Shown piece after piece: positions 8,225-17,240 of a DNA stretch of 48,174 nt. The notes below the pieces were generated by a model that saw nothing but the letters and a program-made list of their open reading frames with translations, did no database searches and was not told the DNA's origin. The translations under genes were made by a program, and so were the position numbers. How positions within the stretch are numbered: position 1 is the first letter of the stretch; every line of letters begins with the position of its first letter. Source of the stretch: Acetivibrio straminisolvens JCM 21531 (GTDB lineage Bacteria > Bacillota > Clostridia > Acetivibrionales > Acetivibrionaceae); NCBI RefSeq assembly GCF_000521465.1, contig NZ_BAVR01000026.1, positions 1 through 48,174 on the forward strand. Reading direction: 5' to 3'.

Positions 8225-10470
8225 ATGCTTAAAAATATGGCTATTAGGACGAAACTATTAACAATTGTATCCATTACGGTAGCAGCACTTCTAATAGTTA
8301 CAATTCTGTCTTTGGTTACAATTAATGGCATTTTTAACAAAGTAAAGACCAGTATTTTTGATGAGCTTTTTTGGTCGATGTCCATGATTTTAAATGCTGA
8401 CAGAGATATGTACCAAGCATATGTGGCAATATTGGAAATTGCCAATTTACAAGAAAACAGTGAAGAATATGATAAATCACTTCAGGATTATGAAGAAAAT
8501 ATAGAGCAGGTTAAACAGCGAATGACGGATACAAAAGGCATGATAGAAAAAAATAGGGAGATTTGGTCAGGAACTAGAGACAGCGAGAATGGAAGAACTA
8601 TTTTTGAGTTTTTTGTGTCTTTTGAAAGAAATTTTAGCGAATGGATTGCAGAAAGCAACAAAGCGATTGAAACCAAGGCCATATCCCATGTCTGGGACGA
8701 GAAATTTGAAGCAGCCAGGAATGATATAGACAAAATGGGAGAGTTGATTGAGCTTAATGCAAACAATCAAATTTCTTTAATTGAAGAGACTAAAAATAAT
8801 ATGATTGTGCAGGTAATAATAATTGATATTTTGGCTCTGGTTTTGGCACTGGCAATTTCATTTATCTTCTTAAAAATTATTGCAAATTCTCTTGGTCAAT
8901 TGAGTAAGGCAGCCGGAAAGATAGCTTTGGGTGATATAGATATTGAGTTGGATATTACTTCTAAAGATGAAATCGGAAAGTTGGCCGGCGATTTTAAAAT
9001 AATGGCCGACAGCATAAAAGAGAAGGCAGAGGCTGCCGAGAAAATTTCAAAAGGTTATCTTGATACCGACATAAGAGTTAGGTCCGATAAGGATATTTTA
9101 TCAAAAAGCATGAAATCTATTATTGAAAATCTAAAACATCTTGTAGATGAAACGGGAGTCCTCACAAAAGCTGCTTCCGAAGGACAGTTGAAGACAAGAG
9201 GGAAGGCAGAGAAATTTGAAGGAGGCTACCGGGATATAATTGAAGGAATTAACAGTACCCTTGATGCTGTAAGTGAACCTATTTTGGAGATTCAGGAGGT
9301 TCTGAAGGAAGTGTCCGCAGGACACTTAAATGTAAGAGTAAAAGGGGATTATAAAGGAGACTATGCGGAACTTAAGAATGCCTTAAATAATACTGTTGAC
9401 ACACTGCGTTCGTATATTGAAGAAATATCCCGGGTGCTTACGGAAATGTCCAAAGGAAATCTGGATGTAGCTTGTCGCATAACTATCTGGGAGACTTTGT
9501 GCATATACATGAAGCCTTGAACACCATTATTACATCATTGAATGTTATGATTAATGAAATCACTGTTGCAGCCGGACAGGTGGCGGCAGGTTCAAGGCAG
9601 GTGTCGGATTCCAGCCAGGTTCTGTCCCAGGGGGCTGCTGAACAGGCGAGCACTATTGAAGAATTGACAGTTTCACTTGAAGAAATCGCCAGACAGACAA
9701 AGCAAAATGCAGCTAATGCAAGCGACGCAGATAAGCTGGCTTTGACTGCAAAGAACAACGCTATAGAGGGCAACAAGAAAATGTCTGAGATGCTAAAAGC
9801 TATGCACGACATAAATGACGCATCAAATAACATATCGAGAATAATCAAGGTCATTGATGATATTGCATTCCAGACTAACATTCTTGCGCTTAATGCTGCC
9901 GTTGAGGCTGCAAGGGCAGGGCAGTACGGAAAGGGATTTGCGGTTGTTGCAGAGGAAGTAAGGAATCTTGCGGCAAGAAGCGCAAATGCAGCAAAGGAGA
10001 CTACACAGCTTATAGAAGGTTCCATTCATACAGTTGATGCCGGAATGAAAATTGCAGCAGATACGGCGAATGCTTTAAACACTATAGTCGAAGAAGTCAC
10101 AAAAGCGGCTTCGCTGGTACAGGATATATCTGTAGCTTCCAATGAACAGGCTACCGGCATTGCGCAAATAAATCAGGGCGTTTCCCAGGTTTCCCAAGTT
10201 ATACAGACGAATTCTGCCACAGCTCAAGAAAGTGCTGCAGCAAGCCAGGAATTGTCAAGTCAGGCAGAAGTGCTAAAAGAAATGGTAAAAAAATTCAGGC
10301 TTAAAACGGTCACAAACATGCCGGTACATGGAGAAATAGACCCTGAAGTTATAAAGTATATGGAAGATGTTCTGGAGAAAAAGGAAAAAGGAAGCAAAAA
10401 GAAGGATAAAAGAAATGCCCAAAAGGATTTTAAAATTGAGCTTGATAATGAGGATTTCGGAAAATATTAA
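8225..10470 (+). CDS. methyl-accepting chemotaxis protein with several HAMP-like units (frame break near 9471)
   Basis: About 748 residues after restoring one T at about 9471. N-terminal membrane segment (about residues 11-35), extracellular four-helix-bundle-like sensor (about 36-195), second membrane segment, a HAMP domain ([20 protein letters not shown]), then further HAMP-like units around [32 protein letters not shown] and [11 protein letters not shown], and the signalling domain with [20 protein letters not shown] and [14 protein letters not shown]. The junction reads [17 protein letters not shown] 8225 is preferred to GTG 8213, which overlaps the AAGGAG ribosome binding site. There is a lysine-rich C-terminal tail and no CheR-binding pentapeptide. 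Confidence 0.85.
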
Positions 10471-10511
10471 AAAGATAAATCAAAAGTAGATAAAATGAGT
10501 GCCTACCGAAG

Positions 10512-10540
10512 TTGACATAAAAAATATTCGGGCGTAGAAT
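10512..10540 (+). promoter_or_regulatory. sigma-A promoter of the MATE gene
   Basis: TTGACA (10512-10517), a 17-base spacer and TAGAAT (10535-10540), ending 35 bases before the ATG at 10576. Confidence 0.75.
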
Positions 10541-10575
10541 TGGTATGTAATAAAATTAGTACTGGAGAATAGAAA

Positions 10576-11943
10576 ATGCAAAATGAAACGGCATCAATAA
10601 AAAAATAAGTGTCTTTGCACTTACTTGGCCAATATTTATTGAAACACTCCTAAGAACGATGCTGGGCAATGTAGATACCTTTATGTTGAGTGCTTATTCC
10701 GACGATGCGTGGCAGCAGTTGGGGTTGTAAATCAAATAAGTTATGTACTTATTATGCTGTACAGCGTTGTTTCGGCAGGAACTACGGTGCTTATATCTCA
10801 GTATCTGGGAGCAAAAAAGAAAAAAGAAGCTTCAGTGGTAGCTGTAACTTCGGTTGCAGTCAGTTTGCTGTTAGGCTTGTGTGCTGGGTTTGTTGTATAT
10901 TTCTCCAGAAGGCAGATGCTTATGTTTCTTAATATCCCCTCAGAGCTTATGGGATATGCCATGACGTTTTTAGGAATTGTGGGGGGATTATCCTTTACAC
11001 AGGCGATGATAGCAACTTTGTCGGCAATAATCAGAAGCTATGGCAATACCAGAATTACCATGTACATTTCAATCGGTATGAATATCCTAAATATTATTGG
11101 AAACAGCATTTTCTTATATGGATTGTTAGGTGCACCCAAGATGGGGGTTGCCGGTGTGGCTATTGCAACTGTAATAAGTCAGGCTGTCGGCGTTGTTGTA
11201 ATGCTGATTGTAATGATGACAGGCTCAATGCAAAATTTTCTTTCCGAGACCTTGTACCGGTACCGTGGGAGATTTTAGGAGGTATATTAAAAATCGGCCT
11301 CCCTTCGGCGGCTGAAGGAATTGCTTATCATGGGTCCCAGCTTACCATTACCCGCATTATAACGGTATTGGGTACGGCTGCTCTTACAACCAGAGTGTAT
11401 ACTCTAAATCTTATGCAATTTGTAATGGTTTTTTCTATAGCTGTCGGACAGGGAACGCAGATTGCTGTTGGACATCTTGTTGGGGCAGGCGACAATGAAA
11501 AGGCATACAAGACATGTATTAGAAGCCTGAAATACGCTATAGCAGTTGCTGTTGCCATAGCCGGGGTATTTGCGTTCTTTTCGGAGCAGTTGCTGGGAAT
11601 CTTTACAGATGACCGGGCAATAATTGAAATGGGAAGTAGTCTTCTGCTTATTGCAATTATTCTAGAACCGGGCAGGGTATTCAACATTGTTATAATAAAC
11701 GCGCTGAGAGCTGCGGGCGACGCCAGGTTTCCTGTTATTATGGGCATTATATCCATGTGGGGAATAGGAGTGGTATTGTCATACTTTTTGGGTGTAGCTT
11801 GCGGCTTGGGATTGATTGGTGTGTGGATAGCCTTTGCCGGTGACGAATGGTTTAGAGGAATTGCCATGCTTCTTCGCTGGAGATCTCGCATTTGGTACAA
11901 AATGGCGTTTGTAAAAAACCAAAACATCGAAATGACGGCGTAA
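10576..11943 (+). CDS. MATE family efflux transporter (three frame breaks)
   Basis: About 456 residues after repairing three single-base losses: an A at about 10600 (SIKKISVFALTWPIFIE), a G at about 10708 (YSDDAVAAVGVVNQ) and a G at about 11260 (ETLYRVPWEILGG). The restored protein has the MATE signature start (TWPIFIETLLRTMLGNVDTF), about twelve membrane segments, and two pseudo-symmetric halves; the second begins near IGLPSAAEGIAYHGSQ. MATE proteins export drugs or metabolites with Na+ or H+ uptake. The ATG at 10576 lies 35 bases after a strong promoter. As written, only two internal fragments are open, so the gene is either broken or misread. Confidence 0.85.
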
Positions 11944-11963
11944 ATTTGACCGGTATCTCTTTT

Positions 11964-12010
11964 AAAAAAAGAGCTGCGAAAAGACATCAGGGTTCTTTTC
12001 ACAGCTTTTT
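11964..12010. terminator. bidirectional terminator
   Basis: A run of A followed by GAGCTGCGAAAAGA pairs with TCTTTTCACAGC followed by T6. A-tracts and T-tracts on both sides allow it to stop the MATE transcript and the convergent LysM-CAP gene. Confidence 0.85.
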
Positions 12011-12057
12011 TAATTGGAATTACATTCAAATTGATAATGTAAACCTTCATAAATTTG

Positions 12058-12666
12058 CTATTTCTTTATAAACATTTGAGTCCAATAAAGTCTTCCGTTT
12101 GCTCCTTTTGCAAGTCCGACTCCTATCTCAGAGAAAGAGGGGCTTAGTATGTTGTTTCTATGTCCGGGGGAATTCATCCATGCGTTCATAACTTCCGCCG
12201 GTGTTCTCTGACCCATTGCAATGTTTTCACCTGCAGCGGTGTATTTTATTCCGAAGTTTTCCATCATTCTAAAGGGAGAACCGTAAGTAGGAGAAGTGTG
12301 TGAAAAATAGCCCTTGTCCACCATGTCTTGGGATTTGTATCTTGCCACCCTTGAAAGCTGCCAATTTGCCTTTAATGCCGGAAGTCCTTTTTTGGCCCTT
12401 TCAACATTGACCAGCCTTATGACTTCATTTTCCTGCGCTTTTATATCATCTATACTCGGAATATTAATCTTTTGTCCGGGATAAATGAGGGCAGGATTTT
12501 TAATTTTAGGATTTGCTGCAATTATTTCACTGATGCCTATTTGATATTTTGCAGCAATTTTCCACAAGGTATCTCCGGATTTAACAGTATAAACCTGTGT
12601 TTGAGCAAACACATTGCTTGTAAATATTAAAACAAAAAGGAATACCAATAAACTTTTTCTTTTCAT
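12058..12666 (-). CDS. secreted LysM and CAP (SCP-like) domain protein
   Basis: 202 residues. A signal peptide (about 1-22) is followed by a LysM peptidoglycan-binding domain (YTVKSGDTLWKIAAKYQIGI, about 26-70) and a CAP domain (about 77-202) with the motifs VNVERAKKGLPAL, YFSHTSPTYGSPF, AGENIAMG and NSPGHRNNILSPSF. This is the architecture of the YkwD/SafA-like proteins of spore-forming Firmicutes; many are made in sporulation, but no stage-specific promoter was identified here. The ATG at 12666 has GAGGTGATG upstream. The frame is intact, in contrast to many neighbours. Confidence 0.88.
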   Translation of the reverse strand: MKRKSLLVFLFVLIFTSNVFAQTQVYTVKSGDTLWKIAAKYQIGISEIIAANPKIKNPALIYPGQKINIPSIDDIKAQENEVIRLVNVERAKKGLPALKANWQLSRVARYKSQDMVDKGYFSHTSPTYGSPFRMMENFGIKYTAAGENIAMGQRTPAEVMNAWMNSPGHRNNILSPSFSEIGVGLAKGANGRLYWTQMFIKK

Positions 12667-12825
12667 AAAAACATCACCTCATGTAATATTTTAATAACAT
12701 TGCTAGGTTTTTATGTTATAAATATTATGTAAATAATACCAGGTTTACCTTGCAATAAAGTAAATAATATAATAATATTGCAGTTGAAGCCTTTGTTGGT
12801 GTTCGGAAAATGCAAGAAGAGAAAC

Positions 12826-13596
12826 ATGCGGGTGAATGGAATGAAGACAAACCAGGTCATAGAGGTGGCATTAAAAGCAGGGGAGATACTGCTTACAGGC
12901 GGTGCAGAGATATACAGGGTTGAGGATACTGTGATAAGGATTTGCAAGAGCTATAATGTTGAGGCTGAATGCTTTGTACTTCCAACGGGAATATTCATAA
13001 CTGTAATGGACAGTGAAGGAAATCCCATATCCATTGTAAGGAGAATCAGAAAGAGAACTGTAAATTTGGAGAAGGTGGAAAAAATAAATTCTTTTTCTAG
13101 AAGCCTTCAAAACAATCCTCTTTCTTATAGGGAAGCTATGACGGGTATAAATAGCATTATGGGCTTGGAGGGTTATAGTTATGCCTTAAAGCTTCTTGTG
13201 GCGGGAATTACTCCTTTTGTATATGCTCTGCTTTTTAAGGGAACGGCCAAGGAGGCGTGTGCATCCTTTCTGATAGGGATTGTTATTTATGCCATAAAAG
13301 AAAAAATCACCAGGGCAGGGGTGTTTGAATTCTTTGAGTATTTTATCTCCGGGCTGGCGGCGGGTATTTTAAGTGTTCTTACGATAAAATTGTATCCTTT
13401 GGCAGATTTATACAGAATTATTATTGCATCCATTATAATTCTTCTTCCGGGCCTTGCAATAACCAATGCTATAAAGGATGCCCTTTATGGAGATATTGTG
13501 TCCAGTATGTTCAGACTCACAGAAGCTGTTTTTGTTGCCGCTGCAGTGGGTGTCGGAGTGGCATTGGCTTTGACCATAGGTTTGCGTTGGATTTGA
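12826..13596 (+). CDS. threonine/serine exporter family protein, cytoplasmic-domain subunit (ThrE/YjjP type)
   Basis: About 256 residues from ATG 12826 (ATG 12841 is an alternative; the open frame extends to 12778 without support). The N-terminal soluble region carries the family motif GEILLTGGAEIYRVEDTV, followed by ECFVLPTGIFIT. From about residue 115 there are five hydrophobic segments. In the bipartite form of this family this subunit works with a short membrane partner, which is the next gene, 19 bases downstream. The family exports threonine or serine in Corynebacterium; the substrate here is inferred. Confidence 0.85.
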   Translation: MRVNGMKTNQVIEVALKAGEILLTGGAEIYRVEDTVIRICKSYNVEAECFVLPTGIFITVMDSEGNPISIVRRIRKRTVNLEKVEKINSFSRSLQNNPLSYREAMTGINSIMGLEGYSYALKLLVAGITPFVYALLFKGTAKEACASFLIGIVIYAIKEKITRAGVFEFFEYFISGLAAGILSVLTIKLYPLADLYRIIIASIIILLPGLAITNAIKDALYGDIVSSMFRLTEAVFVAAAVGVGVALALTIGLRWI

Positions 13597-13615
13597 ATGG
13601 AGGAGGTGATGCAGA

Positions 13616-14028
13616 ATGATAGAGATTTTTTTGGCGTTTATAGGAAGTATTTGTCCTGGAGTAATATACAATGTTGAAAAAAGAAATCTGATGTGGGTTG
13701 GCTACTGCGGCATGCTGGGATGGATAGCATACCGTGCATTTAACGAGATTACCGGAAGCCTTGTACTTGCATCATTTTTTGGTGCAGTTGTTGTGGGTAT
13801 CTACAGTGAAAGTGTGGCAAGACTGTTAAAGCACCTGCCACAGTATTTTCAGTACCGGGAATTATTCCTCTGGTGCCGGGAATAGCTGCGTACAACACGA
13901 TACAACATATTGCGGAAAATGAATTATACGAGGCTGCAAGCAAGGGAATCGAGACAATGTCCGGTGCCGGAGCAATTGCTTTTGGAATTTTGCTTGCATC
14001 GGCAGTTTTTCGATTATCGAAAAGTTGA
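13616..14028 (+). CDS. threonine/serine exporter family, small membrane subunit (frame break near 13829)
   Basis: About 137 residues after restoring one G at about 13829 (RLLKAPATVFSVPGIIPLVP junction). It has four hydrophobic segments and the motif FSVPGIIPLVPGIAAY, which is typical of the YjjB/ThrE_2 partner subunit. The ATG at 13616 follows GGAGGAGGTGAT. It is almost certainly co-transcribed with the gene ending at 13596. As written, the frame ends early at 13885 with an unrelated tail. Confidence 0.82.
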
Positions 14029-14129
14029 AAAAAAACCGAATCCTACTTGAAATAACTGATTGCTTGGCAGAATTCGGCATGCATTGACTTGTTTTTCTAT
14101 AATGATATTAAATGTGCATCATATGTTAT

Positions 14130-14315
14130 TCAATAAAATAGCAAGAGAAATACAAGTATGAAAAACAGTATTACTGCTGCTTCGTTGAGCGAATAAAAAT
14201 ATTGCTTCTTGTCTATTGCGCAAGCTGAGACAGTTCCGGTTGCTTTTCGCAGGTTTTCCTTCTCATCTAAAACTTTCCCGGTTTCTAATGCTTCCAAGTT
14301 ATTTTTTTCAGTCAC
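14130..14315 (-). CDS. small tail-anchored membrane protein, 61 residues
   Basis: GTG at 14315 is preceded by AAAAGGAGGT at ideal spacing, so it is preferred to upstream ATG codons. The product has a charged N-terminal half and one C-terminal hydrophobic helix (AAVILFFILVFLLLFY) that ends the protein. Small single-helix proteins like this are common in spore formers, but the family is not recognised. Confidence 0.6.
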   Translation of the reverse strand: MTEKNNLEALETGKVLDEKENLRKATGTVSACAIDKKQYFYSLNEAAVILFFILVFLLLFY

Positions 14316-14390
14316 TTTATTACCTCCTTTTGAAACGCTCAAAAGTGATGCCGTGATATATTATATTCATTGGATACTGTATTGTTACAT

Positions 14391-14837
14391 TTATTCCATT
14401 AAACAACTTATTTCTTTATGGACTTCGGAAGTAAGTTTCATTAAATTGCGTAATATCACCTTGCATTCCGAGTTGTCGTTTTTTATCTTTGATTTTGCCA
14501 CTGCACTGAAAAAATAAATCATATTAAGGCTTTCAGTTAATAAAAACAGTGCCTCATATTTTGTGAAATATTCTGAGCCAATGTCCTCGTTAATGGACAA
14601 TTTCACGAAATCATAATCCTCAATAAGTCCGGCAAGATGTTTTTGCATAGAGTAAATATTTTTTCGTGTATTTCCGGGAAGGTATTGTTTGGCGTGCTTA
14701 TAGCTCTTTTGCAGATTTGGGAGCAGAAAATTGTAAATATAATTTCCCATATCTTTAAAATGAAGCATTTCCAATTGATATATAGAATCTACCCTTGCAA
14801 TATCCCAATCAAGACTTAAATTACTCTGACTATGCAA
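14391..14837 (-). CDS. hypothetical protein, 148 residues
   Basis: TTG at 14837 follows AAAGGAGTG, supporting this start over the open extension to 14903. The protein is mostly helical in appearance (LQKSYKHAKQYL, KHLAGLIEDYDF, YEALFLLTESLNMIYF), with no signal peptide. It resembles a four-helix bundle; the function is unknown. It is next to the small membrane gene on the same strand, separated by about 75 bases. Confidence 0.6.
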   Translation of the reverse strand: MHSQSNLSLDWDIARVDSIYQLEMLHFKDMGNYIYNFLLPNLQKSYKHAKQYLPGNTRKNIYSMQKHLAGLIEDYDFVKLSINEDIGSEYFTKYEALFLLTESLNMIYFFSAVAKSKIKNDNSECKVILRNLMKLTSEVHKEISCLME

Positions 14838-15016
14838 TTGTATCACTCCTTTTAGTTCTATAATTATTACTTTAATTATTACTTTGAAGTATTTATAAGT
14901 CATTACAAAATATTATATTGGAATTTGAATAAATATGACCTCAGAATTTGCATGGAGTTAAGAATTAGCAAAAATGTATTGAATGAAGTGCTAACAAAAT
15001 AATTATATATTATTTC

Positions 15017-15063
15017 TTGACAAAAATCAACAAAAATATTGGAATTATATTCTTTTTGTTGAT
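15017..15063 (+). promoter_or_regulatory. promoter-like site with 11-bp inverted repeat before the topoisomerase operon
   Basis: TTGACA (15017-15022) is followed 17 bases later by a poor TGGAAT. Starting at 15026, ATCAACAAAAA is perfectly repeated in inverted form as TTTTTGTTGAT at 15053-15063, with a 16-base spacer. The arms flank the likely start of transcription, as an operator might. Confidence 0.45.
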
Positions 15064-15186
15064 ATTTAGCTTCTTTAGGCAACTTTAAGACGGGCCAATC
15101 TTGACACGAACATAAGTTTTGATGTAAGCTGAATCATAGGGCACATCGGTAATTCCAAGAATAATAATAGGAGTGACACAAAGGTT

Positions 15187-17172
15187 ATGTCAAAGGAAAA
15201 GCAGAAAAAGGCTGAAAAATATGGAAACGACAGTATTAAATCTCTAAAGGGCGCCGACAGGGTCAGACTGCGTCCGGCAGTTATATTTGGCTCAGATGGT
15301 ATCGAAGGCTGCCAGCATTCGGTTTTTGAAATACTGTCCAACTCAATAGACGAGGCCAGGGAAGGCTTTGGCAAAGTGATTGAGGTTACGAGATACAAGG
15401 ATTATTCTGTTATGATAAAGGACTATGGCCGGGGAATACCGCTGGATTATAATGAAAGCGAGAAACGTTACAATTGGGAACTGGTATTTTGCGAGCTTTA
15501 TGCAGGCGGAAAATACAAGAATAATTCCGGTGAAAACTATGAATTCAGCCTTGGACTGAATGGGCTGGGAAGCTGTGCGACTCAATACAGCTCTGAGTAT
15601 ATGGATGTCACGGTTTTTAGAGATGGTATGAGATATGATCTGCATTTTGAAAAAGGTGAAAATATCGGAGGGCTTAAAAAGCAAAAATGCGACTATGAAA
15701 GCACGGGAACCATTATTAAATGGAGACCGGACCTTGAGGTGTTTACGGATATAAATATACCTCTTGAATACTATACCGAAGTGCTAAAAAAGCAGGCCGT
15801 TGTTAATGCCGGTTTAAAATTTAAATTATATGATGAAGAGTCGGGGCAGGTTTTTGAATATTGCTACGAAAACGGTATTGTGGACTATGTAAAGGAGATT
15901 TCAGGGGATAAAGGATTTACAGATATTCAGTATTATGAGACAACTACAAGGGGAAGGGACCGGGAGGATAAGCCCGAGTACAAGGTAAAAATGCAAATAG
16001 CTTTTTGCTTCAACAACGAAGTAAATCTCCTTGAGTACTATCACAATTCCAGCTTTTTGGAGCATGGCGGCGCTCCCGATAAAGCAGTAAAAAATGCATT
16101 TGTTTATGAGATAGACAAATGTCTTAAGGCTCAAGGAAAATACAACAAGGATGAGTCCAGGATTACATTTCAGGATATACAGGACAGCCTTATACTTGTG
16201 ACAAACTCCTTTTCCACCATTACAAGTTATGAGAACCAGACGAAGAAATCAATTACCAATAAATTCATTCAAGAGGCAATGACCGAGTTTTTAAAAGAAA
16301 AGCTTGAAGTTTATTTCATAGAAAGCAAAATGGAATGTACCAAGGTTTTGGAACAAGTGCTGGTGAACAAGAGAAGCAGGGAGACCGCCGAAAAAACCAG
16401 AATCAATATAAAAAAGAAGCTTAGCGGGAATGTCGATATTTCAAACAGGGTAAAAAAGTTTGTAGACTGCAGAAGCAAAGATGTTAATAAAAGAGAGATT
16501 TATATTGTGGAAGGAGACTCTGCTTTAGGCTCTTGTAAACTCGGACGAGATGCTGAGTTTCAGGCTATAATACCGGTCAGAGGTAAGATTTTAAACTGCC
16601 TTAAGGCGGACTATGACAGCATATTTAAAAACGAAATTATTGTTGACCTCCTAAAGGTGTTGGGATGCGGTGTTGAGATTAAGTCAAAGCACAATAAGGA
16701 GCTGAGTACGTTTGATCTTAGCAATCTTCGATGGAGTAAGATTATTATATGTACCGATGCCGATGTGGACGGTTACCAGATAAGGACCCTTATACTGGCA
16801 ATGCTTTACAGACTGGTTCCGACTCTGATACAGGTTGGGAAAGTATTTATTGCAGAGTCGCCGTTGTTTGAGATAAGGACGAAGGATAAAACGTATTTTG
16901 CTTATACGGACAAGGAAAAAAATGAAATCGTTTCAAAGCTCAAGGGAAAATACACTATAATGCGTTCAAAAGGACTTGGTGAGAACGAGCCTGAAATGAT
17001 GTGGCAGACAACCATGAATCCGGAAACAAGAAGGCTTATTCAGGTGGTTCCTGACGATATTAAGAAAACGGAAGAGTTTTTTGATCTTCTTCTTGGAGAT
17101 AACCTTGCTGGAAGAAAATTGTATATTGAAGAAAATGGATATAAGTATCTTGATATGATAGATGTAAGCTAA
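15187..17172 (+). CDS. parE: type IIA topoisomerase ATPase subunit (ParE/GyrB-like)
   Basis: 661 residues, the normal length for ParE. GHKL ATPase motifs: FEILSNSIDEA (Glu48, Asn52) and DYGRGIP (Asp79). The TOPRIM domain has YIVEGDSALGS (Glu442) and TDADVDG (Asp524/526/528). The usual EGDSAGGSA is EGDSALGSC here, and the early RPGMYIG is RPAVIFG, so this is a divergent branch. With the next gene it would form a heterotetramer that passes one duplex through another using ATP, serving chromosome decatenation or supercoil relaxation. ATG 15187 has AGGAG upstream at long spacing. The symbol reflects family, not proven decatenase specificity. Confidence 0.82.
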   Translation: MSKEKQKKAEKYGNDSIKSLKGADRVRLRPAVIFGSDGIEGCQHSVFEILSNSIDEAREGFGKVIEVTRYKDYSVMIKDYGRGIPLDYNESEKRYNWELVFCELYAGGKYKNNSGENYEFSLGLNGLGSCATQYSSEYMDVTVFRDGMRYDLHFEKGENIGGLKKQKCDYESTGTIIKWRPDLEVFTDINIPLEYYTEVLKKQAVVNAGLKFKLYDEESGQVFEYCYENGIVDYVKEISGDKGFTDIQYYETTTRGRDREDKPEYKVKMQIAFCFNNEVNLLEYYHNSSFLEHGGAPDKAVKNAFVYEIDKCLKAQGKYNKDESRITFQDIQDSLILVTNSFSTITSYENQTKKSITNKFIQEAMTEFLKEKLEVYFIESKMECTKVLEQVLVNKRSRETAEKTRINIKKKLSGNVDISNRVKKFVDCRSKDVNKREIYIVEGDSALGSCKLGRDAEFQAIIPVRGKILNCLKADYDSIFKNEIIVDLLKVLGCGVEIKSKHNKELSTFDLSNLRWSKIIICTDADVDGYQIRTLILAMLYRLVPTLIQVGKVFIAESPLFEIRTKDKTYFAYTDKEKNEIVSKLKGKYTIMRSKGLGENEPEMMWQTTMNPETRRLIQVVPDDIKKTEEFFDLLLGDNLAGRKLYIEENGYKYLDMIDVS

Positions 17173-17240
17173 TATTATTTGAATTGCTGAAATGGCGGAC
17201 AGCTAAGTATATATAAATAGTGGAAAGGTGAAGTAATGAT

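Noticed and set aside
11328..12050. 240-codon minus-strand frame
   Set aside because: It is the antisense of the MATE transporter gene; its composition is that of a shadow of membrane-protein codons.
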